NCBI RefSeq assembly: GCF_030272615.1
Contig: NC_081405.1
Coordinates: 159,608,317-159,672,316 of the forward strand
Source: Cryptomeria japonica
Lineage: Eukaryota > Streptophyta > Pinopsida > Cupressales > Cupressaceae
Reading direction: 5' to 3'
Length of the DNA: 64,000 nt
Shown: piece by piece, positions 35,460-43,488 of the stretch
How positions within the stretch are numbered: position 1 is the stretch's first letter
How the letters are laid out: each line of letters begins with the position of its first letter
Made by a program: the position numbers and the translations under genes
The notes under the pieces: generated by a model
What the model was told of the DNA's origin: nothing
Seen by the model: the letters and a program-made list of their open reading frames with translations, nothing else
The model's database searches: none

Positions 35460-36260
35460 CTTTTAGATTTTCCTGTTTTGGCAAATGTGGCTTGCTTAGC
35501 TCTTTCTGGACATTTGGCAACATAGTGCCCAAATTTGTCACATCTGTAACATTGAATCTGAGAAAGGTCCTTCTTGAAGGAGTTCTTGCCGTGACGACCT
35601 TTTCTCTTCCTGAATTGCTTCTGCTTGCCTTTCTTGTTTGAGTTCGTATTTAGAACTTGAAGATCTTCATGTATATTCTTCTGTTTGATCCCTTTCTTAT
35701 TTTGCCTTGATTCCTCTTGGAGAGACTGCCTTTAGCCTATCGAATTTTGGGAATTCATCCCTTGCACTGATGCCTTGGACGAATGTTTCCCATATGCTAG
35801 GCAACCCATCTAGAGCAATGAGGGTTAATTCTTTGCTTGGGATCTCATATCCAAGGGTTGCCAGTTCATCCCTTAGGGCAGATATTCGCATGAAGTAGGC
35901 ATTGACTGATTTTCCTTTTATCATGGCTATGTGATTTATTTCTCTTTTTAAAGCCAAGGTTCTACTGGCATTAGATATCTAAAAAGCATCTTCAAGGGCT
36001 TTGAACATGTTGAAGGCTGTTTCATGTTTCCTTATAATGGGCATAATATTGTTTCTTACCCCATCAACTATGATTTTAATAGCCTTATCATTTCCTTCTC
36101 TCCAAATTGCTTTGTCAGGTTCAGTTTCAGGTTCTACAGTTTCAGTCTTTACAAATGAGTCGACTTTATTTTCTTTTAGAATCATTTGAATTCTGAATTT
36201 CCATGCGGAGAAGTCATCACCTCCTCTGAGTCTGTCTTCAAATCTGATAGCGCTAGCCAT
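35460..36260 (-). pseudogene. copia gag and zinc knuckle
   Basis: Starts MASAIRFEDRLRGGDDFSAW, the usual opening of this copia gag type (FEDRL.GGDNFSAWK). The frame is open to codon 93 (35979), then a TAG, then it continues as SNASRTLALKREINHIAMIK to 35697 with the UBN2-type gag core (RISALRDELATLGYEI, LPSIWETFVQGI). After another stop the basic linker and knuckle CYRCDKFGHYVAKC follow (about 35510-35552). The protein packages element RNA in the cytoplasm. Stops at 35976-35978 and 35694-35696 inactivate it. Confidence 0.88.
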
Positions 36261-36340
36261 TGAGAGAATTGTGATGTTGAATATATGCTTGATTTGAATT
36301 TTACGTAAAATTGAACAGCCTTAGGTTCGATTTAACTATA

Positions 36341-36352
36341 GCTCTGATACCA
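36341..36352 (-). promoter_or_regulatory. primer-binding site (initiator Met tRNA)
   Basis: Minus-strand TGGTATCAGAGC, a perfect match to the canonical plant initiator-Met primer site, directly at the LTR end. Confidence 0.93.
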
Positions 36353-37097
36353 TGTAAATGATGTTCAATTTACAATTCAATATGCAAGATGTATTCTTAA
36401 TTGTATTCTCTATATCTATGTAATTTTCTCTCTCTATTATAAATCTGACTATCTTCTTTGTTTGACAAGTGAGAGGAGTATTTTTCGACTTCAATATCCT
36501 CTTCACAAATATCAAATGATATATATATGCAAGAGGGGAGGATCAAGCAATGCCTTGACCGGTCATGTCTTATGGACATGACCGATCAAGACACTACTTG
36601 ATCGCACCCTTTGATATATGTTATCAACCGGTGTTTAATTTATTACCAGCCCGATACTAATCGGGGTTCACGTAACATAGTGTATATGCTAATCGGTATT
36701 CACGATGGTGTTGGCGTGGCATATTAACCGAAGGGAATCGGTGTCTAAGTTAATTGACACTGATCACTAACTAAAGGTTATATATCCCAAGTGGTACATA
36801 CTTTGCCACCTGAAAGCAACTCGATAATTATTTGTTTATTGCTGGGAACATATCCGATGTGAATCGGAATACATAGTTAACTCGATAACCATTAGTGATC
36901 ACCGATATACCATGCTATAACATGATTATCGATATTGATCGACTAAGTAGATTTTATATATAAAAGATGAATGATTATCAGATGAAAATAGCTTGAAGTT
37001 TTCTTGATGGTTTATCGATAGGATAAATGATTGAATGAGAGACTTCATTTATCTCTCATTCAATCATTTATCTTACCGATGCTATCATGCATTAACA
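36353..37097 (-). mobile_element. 5' LTR of the copia element
   Basis: Collinear with 31030-31772. Its start (minus strand, 37097) is followed within about 25 bases by a 21-bp inverted repeat. Its end abuts the primer-binding site. Confidence 0.93.
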
Positions 37098-37102
37098 ATA
37101 AT

Positions 37103-37666
37103 TACATACGTATATACATGTATATGATCGAGTTATTATTCGAACTCATATACATATATAATATGTATAATTATATATATACATATAATCACAAGTAAAC
37201 AAATAAATATATTGTTTCACCAAGTCACACATTTTTGCACAAAAGAATGAGTATTCATAGGGTCAATGTTCATTTTTTTCCAATCACTAACAAATTACCT
37301 TCTTATTGAACAATAAAACATATCATTTTTCCATCACTCATGCAACTTCAATCACAGCTCAAATCATGCAACGAATGCACACATAAAGATGTATATATTA
37401 CAGTGGTGTGTGAGATTCCATCTACTCTAGCGAAATCCAAGGGCTAAAACAATTCTACTTGAACGATGTTCTCGCCTTCATTTGCGTTCACCTGTTCCTG
37501 CATTCACTTGCACTCAATTGCTCATTAGCAATGATGATCCCAATTTCACAATAAGAATAATACTGATCATTCAATTGTATGTAAATCACTTCATTGCATT
37601 CAATCTCCTATCTTTTTCATTAACAATTTCATTTCTATTTCAATTTTATTAAAAAAAACGAAAAGT
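37103..37666. other. host copia interior, AT-rich, non-coding
   Basis: Starts with TATA/CATATA-rich sequence continuing the AT-rich flank at 30900-31029. No frame or motif was recognised. Confidence 0.4.
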
Positions 37667-37683
37667 AACATTATTTTCCTAAT
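37667..37683. repeat. 17-bp target-site duplication (left) of a non-LTR element
   Basis: AACATTATTTTCCTAAT is repeated exactly at 46521-46537. Duplication length and imprecise 3' A-rich end fit target-primed reverse transcription (LINE/SINE type). Confidence 0.9.
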
Positions 37684-38415
37684 GGTGCTGAGGATTGTGT
37701 TCTCTCCTTCCCTCTGTGCTGAGGATTTATTGCAGATCTGAACCATGGTGCTCTGGTTTTTCGAAGGAGTTTCTTTTTTTGGATCTTCTATGTTGGGCTA
37801 CTCTCCTATTGAGTTGGAGAGTCTTCTTTGGTGTGACCCTTTGAGAGGGGTTTCTTGGCTCTTGTTCTTTTCCCCTCCTTGTCTATTAGAGGTGACCTGA
37901 TTTTCTATGGAGGTGGAAATTTGGTGGAGGGGAAAGGACTGGTTTCTGCTTGCTGCTAGAGAGCTCTGGTTGTTGTCTTTCTGCCTCATTCTTCGTCCTG
38001 TAGAGGTGGTGATCTTTCCTATTGAGGTGGAGAGATGGAATGTTGGGGATTTTCGACTTTTGGTGCTCCTCTTGCTACTGGCTATGGCTGCCTGTTTCTT
38101 CTCTCAAAGGTGTCTCCTCGGGTGGGTCTGGAAGTTCATTTTCCTAGACTCCCAGCTTGTCTCTTGCCCTAGATCCTTTTTGTTGTATCATGGTTTGGCC
38201 TTCTTCCTTCTTGTTTTTGGGGTCTTTGATCCCCCTTTTTCTAGTTGTGGGTTCATGGCTTATCCCATAGGCAGGCCGGTTGCTAATAGTTTTAAAGGGC
38301 CCAACCTGTCCTTCTGCTGTCTTTGGTTAAGGGAAAGTCTTGTGTTTGGTGTTCTGAGCTCTTCATTTAAGGTTGAGGGTGCCTGGCAAAACCCCTGGTT
38401 GCTGGTCTTGGGTAC
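37684..38415 (+). pseudogene. unknown Trp/Phe/Leu-rich frame of the non-LTR element, copy 1
   Basis: The frame from about 37790 reads LGYSPIELESLLWCDPLRGV, a TGA, then from 37907 an open stretch MEVEIWWRGKDWFLLAAREL, RPVEVVIFPIEVERWNVGDF, to WLLVLGT at the insertion point. It resumes at 46115 as ILKPSLKVEGAFQNPYWPDS and ends at a stop at 46308. The same frame, residue for residue over long parts, is open in the copy at 56871-58640. Composition is hydrophobic and aromatic. I know no family with this sequence. Confidence 0.55.
38411..38415. repeat. target-site duplication GGTAC (left)
   Basis: GGTAC before TGTTGACGTG matches GGTAC at 46110-46114. Removing the interval restores the non-LTR element (TTGGGTAC|CATTTTAAAACCC), as judged from the second copy (TTGGGTTCCATTTTAAAACCC on the minus strand near 57270). 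Confidence 0.92.
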
Positions 38416-39270
38416 TGTTGACGTGTATTTTGTATGCTATCAAACACAGAATAAAATACCCAAGGGTACCTTATCCTCTCTTGAGTAAAGCCTCTGAATG
38501 CTGAAGATATCGCGAAAAAGGATCAATCAGGATGGCTTCAAGGTTCTTCGTTGTAGGATCTCTACGTGTGGATAAGCACCAGTGGTCGTTGTAAATGCTG
38601 TTTCTTCAAGGGGCCTTACGTTTTCGATCTGCAGGAACAGGATTTTCTTAAAGCTAACAGGTTCTTAAAAAAAATCAAAAGATAGGGTTTGCAAGAGATG
38701 AATTCTAATCTAATTCTAAGAATGACTCAATGTAGGCTAGACTTAGTAAGATTCTACCAATTTCAGTATTGCCAAGGAATTACAACTCTATTGGAATTGA
38801 TGTGATCTTCTAAGGTGATTCGTGATTTTTCAAATCATCAAGAATTATAGATACTACCATAAAGATACATATCAATAGTTCGATAATGATTGAAGGTTCA
38901 AGCAATCTAAATATCTCCAGTTGACCACACAAGGCGTCCTTACAATCAGTAAGAAGCTAGTGGTTTGGAACGTGAATCTCACCAGAGATCAAGCCCAACA
39001 CTTAGTCCTTCAAACTTAAATACTACTTCGACCGAGAATGATTCAAGAAAGTAAACAACCATGATGATAGCCACAAGAATTGCAATAAAACACCATAACT
39101 TCAATATTTTATTGATCTCAAAGCCAAAATAGACAACAATTGTTTGAAATTCTTTCTTCAATACTCAATCTTGCTACAAAATAACTTTCTTCTCTCCAAA
39201 AGCTCTAACTATCTCCTTAATATCTAATCTCTAATCTTCTAATTTCTAATCACAAAATGAAAATGAGTGA
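38416..39270 (-). other. R-U5 part of LTR unit A
   Basis: Non-coding leader. Shares diverged blocks with units B and C, for example GAAGATCACATCAATT, GAACCTTGAAGCCA and the end TCAAGAGAGGATAAGGTACC followed by ATTCTGTGT and ACACGTCAACA. Confidence 0.65.
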
Positions 39271-39273
39271 GGG

Positions 39274-39282
39274 TATATATAG
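39274..39282 (-). promoter_or_regulatory. TATA box of LTR unit A
   Basis: Minus-strand CTATATATACCC, about 0.86 kb before the LTR end and about 190 bp downstream of the U3 ORF stop. Confidence 0.6.
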
Positions 39283-39345
39283 CATCCTCAATTACAATAA
39301 ACGGCCCAGATCAAAAGAAGATCAACGGCTGAGATTTTGACACCT

Positions 39346-39363
39346 AAACCCTAATTAGGGTTT
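39346..39363. promoter_or_regulatory. inverted telo-box pair upstream of TATA, unit A
   Basis: AAACCCTAATTAGGGTTT is a perfect 18-bp palindrome made of two overlapping telo-boxes (AAACCCTAA). It lies 64 bp upstream (minus strand) of the TATA box at 39274-39282 and is conserved in units B and C. Confidence 0.7.
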
Positions 39364-39474
39364 GTTACAAAAAGTCCCCTTTTAGTTGAACATTATTAAA
39401 TGCATAGCCAAATATTTAATTGCCACAAAAATCGAGGGAACATAGACCAATGATAATTAAGATGCCACATCATT

Positions 39475-40173
39475 TTATAACAACCTCTCTTCTAGAACCT
39501 TATTCCCCTTCCAATGTTCTTTCTTAGCATATGCAACGAATCTGGACACAATTCCTTCAATCTCAGCAATAGGAATCTCGGGAAGATTCCTCATTCGCTC
39601 CTCCAAGTGGATAACTTGATCAAAGGCAGTGAGAAGAGTCGTTTCCCATCCAGGTTCGAGCTCTTTGATCTTCTCAATCAGGAGCATAGTAGTGAACATT
39701 AGATCTTGTTGCTCATCTGTGATGACATTCTCATTTTGGCAAAAGATGACTTTGACTCTTTCTTCCAACTCTTGAAGGTCCACATCCGTCTCAACTTCGA
39801 TCCTCCTGCCAAGAATGGTACACAACACTTCAAACACCTTATCCTGAATTGGATGGATGACGCCCTCAACTTGATTGCATTTGGTGCTGATGGCCTCAAA
39901 AAGAACCTCTTTCATCTGGAGCAGAGTTGACCACTGAAGTAAATTATGAGCTCCTCCATCCATTATCTTTTCTTGTGCTAGGATCTTCCTTGGTGTTTGC
40001 CTGATTAGTTGCAGAATAGGAATGATAACATCTCTAGTGTGAGCGAAAGCGGCTACCGTTATCATTAGGTTGTGGACGATCTCAAGGACCTGGATAGCTT
40101 GGTGGATTGTCTTCATCATTCTTGTTGTAAATTCAACGGCTACTGTGTGGGATTTGTCAATCGAAGAGCTCAT
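39475..40173 (-). CDS. C-terminal extension of the U3 protein after an amber codon (232 residues)
   Basis: Read in the same frame as the upstream ORF: TAG, CTT, ATG. It begins MSSSIDKSHTVAVEFTTRMM and is helical, Leu/Ile-rich and mildly acidic (QAIQVLEIVHNLMITVAAFA, IIPILQLIRQTPRKI, QELEERVKVIF), ending KVLEERLL. It stays open for 232 codons after the stop, which argues that the stop is recent or is read through. The joined frame would be about 1,066 codons. It could also be a separately initiated protein. No known domain. Confidence 0.65.
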   Translation of the reverse strand: MSSSIDKSHTVAVEFTTRMMKTIHQAIQVLEIVHNLMITVAAFAHTRDVIIPILQLIRQTPRKILAQEKIMDGGAHNLLQWSTLLQMKEVLFEAISTKCNQVEGVIHPIQDKVFEVLCTILGRRIEVETDVDLQELEERVKVIFCQNENVITDEQQDLMFTTMLLIEKIKELEPGWETTLLTAFDQVIHLEERMRNLPEIPIAEIEGIVSRFVAYAKKEHWKGNKVLEERLL

Positions 40174-40176
40174 AAG

Positions 40177-42675
40177 CTAAACCAAGCTCTTGACTCTTTC
40201 TGCCTTGCCAACTGATTCAAGGGAAAGTGCTTGCACGGGAGATACTGCTGGATCCTGATGTCCCAAAGGCTGATTGAGATGACTAAAGTAGCCTCTCCAA
40301 GCACCGACTTCTCTCTCAAGCTTTCTATTCTTTTCCATTTCTTCCTTAAGCTTGTCTTTAAGTGCTCCAAATGAATCGGTTGCCTCATCCAGTGCCTGTT
40401 CAGTAGTGAGTGGACCAAGCTCAAATGTTTCTACATCATACTCTTCTGCAAGAATTTCACCTTCATACTTGTCCACTACTGGTGTAGCTATCTGCAATTT
40501 CCTGGATCCTGCCTCATCCCTGATCACCTTGGACATCTTGGTGGCCTTCTTCTTCTCCGTTACTTCTTGAGAATTTCCTATAAGGCTCTCTAAGTCAATT
40601 ACATCATCTTCATCTTCAATCACAATCACCCTTGTCAATCTCTCTTTTAACCAATCCGGAATGGCGGATCTTGTCTCTCTAACTTGTATTTCCTTAAGCA
40701 ATGGTTCGTCTTCTCGGAGAGGGGATGCCACTTCATCATCATTCTTCTCTTCATGTAGCTCATCGACTTGGGGAGATTGACTTGATGAATGCTGAGGTGC
40801 CTGCCCCTTTTCAGGTTTATCATTCTGTACCATCGACTCCATAGATTCATCAACCTCAGGCACCGTCTTCTCTTGCCCTTCAACTTGACTTGTCCTTTTT
40901 TCATGTCGAGAAGATGTGCCTGATGAGTGATCTCGATTGGCCTCTTGCTTCTTCTCGGAGGGCTCTCTTTTCTCAGGTCTTTCTTTCCTCTTTGCGCCTC
41001 TAGGATGAGAATTGCCTTCACTTGCGCTTGCTCCTCCTTCCTCTGATCTTTCCTCCAAAGTAAAAGTCATTGGTATGTTCTGTTCTCTTAACTTTTGATG
41101 TTGTACATCCACCCATCTGCGAGTACATGACAAAACTGGAGCCATCAAAGCTCTCAAGTCCAAAATCTCAGGCTCGTTCCAATCTATCTTCATTGCTTTG
41201 TCTTCTCTGTCATAGGATGACTGGAGATGTCTACCACTGTCCTGAGCTTGATCGGCTACTCTGTAAACTTCGCATTTCCTGATGAAATCTAAAGGTAATC
41301 TGGAATGCATCTTTCTTTTCACTTCTAAATCACTTGAGAGATTCATCCAAAAGTCCTCTACCTGAAATTCGTGCTTGTACTTCCTACTAGCTGTCTCTTC
41401 CATATAACCATGAGGATCGAAACTCTCCCTCGAGGCAAAGAACGTGAATGAATATAAAACCAATTCCTTCTCTGCATCATCCAAGGCTTGAGTATCAGGA
41501 CATACCTCAACTGAATTCCCCAATATGATGGGCACGGGAATTCGATTTCCATGCTTGTGTCTGAATGCCTTTGCATAAGCTGCCAACTGTCTGGTCACCT
41601 CAAGTAGCACTATCGTGTCTGTCGGATACCTCGGCAACATGCAAGGAGGTGAAGGACACCCATGAACTCTGATATATGTAAACTTTTGAAACTGGATGAA
41701 CCAAGCACCATACCTCTTCACAAGCTCTTGTGCATCCAGAGATAGTTGACTGTGAATCCCACCTTGCAATATCCTAGTGATGTTCATCGTGAAGGTGTCA
41801 TTGACTAACTTGTAGTCACCTCTAGGAGGATGGTGCAAATGAACATAAGAGTCACAAACTCTCACTTCTCCGGGTCCTCTTCCGATCACTCCTCTGTGAG
41901 GTAGCCCTGCATATTCGAAACTCCTGATCAAGGCATAAATGACATATGAGCTCATGTGGAATGATCTGGTAGGCTTCAGTCTTCTCAACTGCACATCCAG
42001 GCAATGGCTAATAATTTTGGCCCAATGAATCGTTCCTTTTCCTTGGACTATCACTTGGATGAAGTAGAACATCCACTTCTCGAAGTAGAAGGCTTGTGGA
42101 GCTCCTGTAACTCGATTGAGCAAAGTTATCAAATCTCTGTATTCCTCCTGGAAATCGATCCTATGTGGTGTGTTGGGAACCTTGCTCAGGCGAGGACGAC
42201 TTTTGAGTAACCAATTCTTATTGATGATATTCAAGCAAGTGTCAAGATCATCTTCATACATTGACCTGGTTTCTTCTAGGCTTTTGTAAATCATATCTTT
42301 ATGCTCTGGAAGATGGAGAGCTTCACTTATAACCTCCTCTGAAAGATAAGCCAAAGTGTTCCCTTCCTTGGATACGATCGATCTTGATTGTGAGTCATAA
42401 TGACGGGCACATTCGATCATCAGCTCATGACACTGGACTGCAGGAGGGAAACCGGCCGCCTTGATGATGCCACTTTCAATTATCTTCTTTGCGACAGGTG
42501 ATGGCTTGCCAATGTAGGGGACCTCTCGAAATTTCTTCACACTGAAGTTTCCCAAGTTGGTATCTCCGATATTGCTCCACTTGGACACGATCTTGGTCTC
42601 CATTTCTTTGTTCTTCTGATCTTCCTTCATGAGAGCTGGACGACTAGTAGATGCTCTTGCCTTTGGAGTCGCCAT
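40177..42675 (-). CDS. unknown 832-residue protein in U3 of LTR unit A
   Basis: The start at 42675 (MATPKARASTSRPALMKEDQ) is preferred over an in-frame ATG at 42699, because an acceptor-like TTGTGTAG ends at 42684 between them. Residues 1 to about 540 look globular, with motifs such as KFREVPYIGKPSPVAKKIIE, HELMIECARHYDSQSRSIVS, AYLSEEVISEALHLPEHKD and GAPQAFYFEKWMFYFIQVIV. The general style (paired LSEE.ISEAL.LP motif, all-alpha) recalls ORFs of unknown role in plant retroelements, but I cannot assign a family. Residues about 545-700 are charged, Ser/Glu/Lys-rich and probably disordered; about 775-800 is a coiled coil (KDKLKEEMEKNRKLEREV). The frame ends at TAG 40177-40179, one codon before the next open frame in the same phase. 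Confidence 0.7.
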   Translation of the reverse strand: MATPKARASTSRPALMKEDQKNKEMETKIVSKWSNIGDTNLGNFSVKKFREVPYIGKPSPVAKKIIESGIIKAAGFPPAVQCHELMIECARHYDSQSRSIVSKEGNTLAYLSEEVISEALHLPEHKDMIYKSLEETRSMYEDDLDTCLNIINKNWLLKSRPRLSKVPNTPHRIDFQEEYRDLITLLNRVTGAPQAFYFEKWMFYFIQVIVQGKGTIHWAKIISHCLDVQLRRLKPTRSFHMSSYVIYALIRSFEYAGLPHRGVIGRGPGEVRVCDSYVHLHHPPRGDYKLVNDTFTMNITRILQGGIHSQLSLDAQELVKRYGAWFIQFQKFTYIRVHGCPSPPCMLPRYPTDTIVLLEVTRQLAAYAKAFRHKHGNRIPVPIILGNSVEVCPDTQALDDAEKELVLYSFTFFASRESFDPHGYMEETASRKYKHEFQVEDFWMNLSSDLEVKRKMHSRLPLDFIRKCEVYRVADQAQDSGRHLQSSYDREDKAMKIDWNEPEILDLRALMAPVLSCTRRWVDVQHQKLREQNIPMTFTLEERSEEGGASASEGNSHPRGAKRKERPEKREPSEKKQEANRDHSSGTSSRHEKRTSQVEGQEKTVPEVDESMESMVQNDKPEKGQAPQHSSSQSPQVDELHEEKNDDEVASPLREDEPLLKEIQVRETRSAIPDWLKERLTRVIVIEDEDDVIDLESLIGNSQEVTEKKKATKMSKVIRDEAGSRKLQIATPVVDKYEGEILAEEYDVETFELGPLTTEQALDEATDSFGALKDKLKEEMEKNRKLEREVGAWRGYFSHLNQPLGHQDPAVSPVQALSLESVGKAERVKSLV

Positions 42676-42683
42676 CTTGACAC

Positions 42684-42708
42684 CTACACAACATTTCATT
42701 ATTAGTAA
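42684..42708 (-). promoter_or_regulatory. splice-acceptor-like site with branch-point motif before the U3 ORF
   Basis: Minus strand: TTACTAAT (42701-42708, near the TACTAAC consensus), then TGTTGTGTAG (AG at 42684-42685), nine bases before the chosen ATG. Units B and C have acceptor-like sites at the matching position. It could allow a spliced mRNA from an upstream LTR; no donor was identified. Confidence 0.45.
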
Positions 42709-43488
42709 TATATCTTGAAGAGTAGCAAGGAAGATTCAAGAGGAGGATAAAAGATATTAATTAGGAAACTTCATGGTAAATCTTGAGTTATCATTTCCTA
42801 ATTAACTACGTCAAACTTAGAATTTTCAAAACAAAGCTCAAAATTCAAATCTTCAACAATGGTGCTAAGGTGATTACGCCATACCTCCACTTGAGTACTA
42901 ACTCTAAGAAATGATGCAAAAGAGGTGAATTTCGCTAGGCAAAATGTAGATCAAAGCTCTCCTTGAATAAAATGCGCCTCCTTTAGTCTTCACAAGAATC
43001 AACTCCCCTTCCTCTTAATCTCCAACACTTGAGATAAATTCGCTCCAAATAGACCAGATTTCACACTTCCTTCTTGCTCTCCAAATTCGCACTTGAAGTA
43101 ATGATTGAATGACTTAAATGGTGAAAAAACATCTCCAATATATAGAGTGCTCACCACCTTGCTCCCCCTAGGCCGACTTGTCAAAATAGGCCTAAAAAAT
43201 AAATAAAATTGCAAAAAGGAGAGGCCGACTTGGCAAAATAAATAAAAATAAGACCTCAAGCGCTCCATTTTTAATTTTAATTTAACAAAAATTAATTTTA
43301 AATGCCTTAACAATAAAAGTTCGATTTTTAAAGGCTCAAAATTAATTTATTAAATGCCAATACGTCCTTTATTAAATGCCAATTTAATTTAATTTTTTCA
43401 AATATTTCGAAGTTAGCAATTTGGCATCTAATGCAATTTGGAGGATATTAATGCTCAAATATGGTAAAAATAAAGAATGCTATTAATT

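Larger units (their letters stand above)
31030..37097 (-). mobile_element. full-length Ty1/copia element, 6.1 kb, near-intact structure
   Basis: Two LTRs of about 745 bp (31030-31772, 36353-37097) bracket a gag-pol reading leftward. Order on the minus strand: LTR, perfect primer-binding site, gag, CCHC knuckle, protease, integrase, reverse transcriptase, RNase H, spacer with hairpins, purine tract, LTR. That protease-integrase-RT order defines Ty1/copia. Flanks ATATT (31025-31029) and ATAAT (37098-37102) match at four of five bases. LTRs differ by scattered substitutions and a 2-base indel, so the insertion is fairly young. A few stops and a mutated protease residue make it non-autonomous now. 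Confidence 0.92.

Noticed and set aside
37907-38488. 193-codon plus-strand frame as an independent host gene
   Set aside because: Its last part (after 38415) reads into LTR unit A, and the rest is the frame of a repeated non-LTR element found again at 57081-58643.
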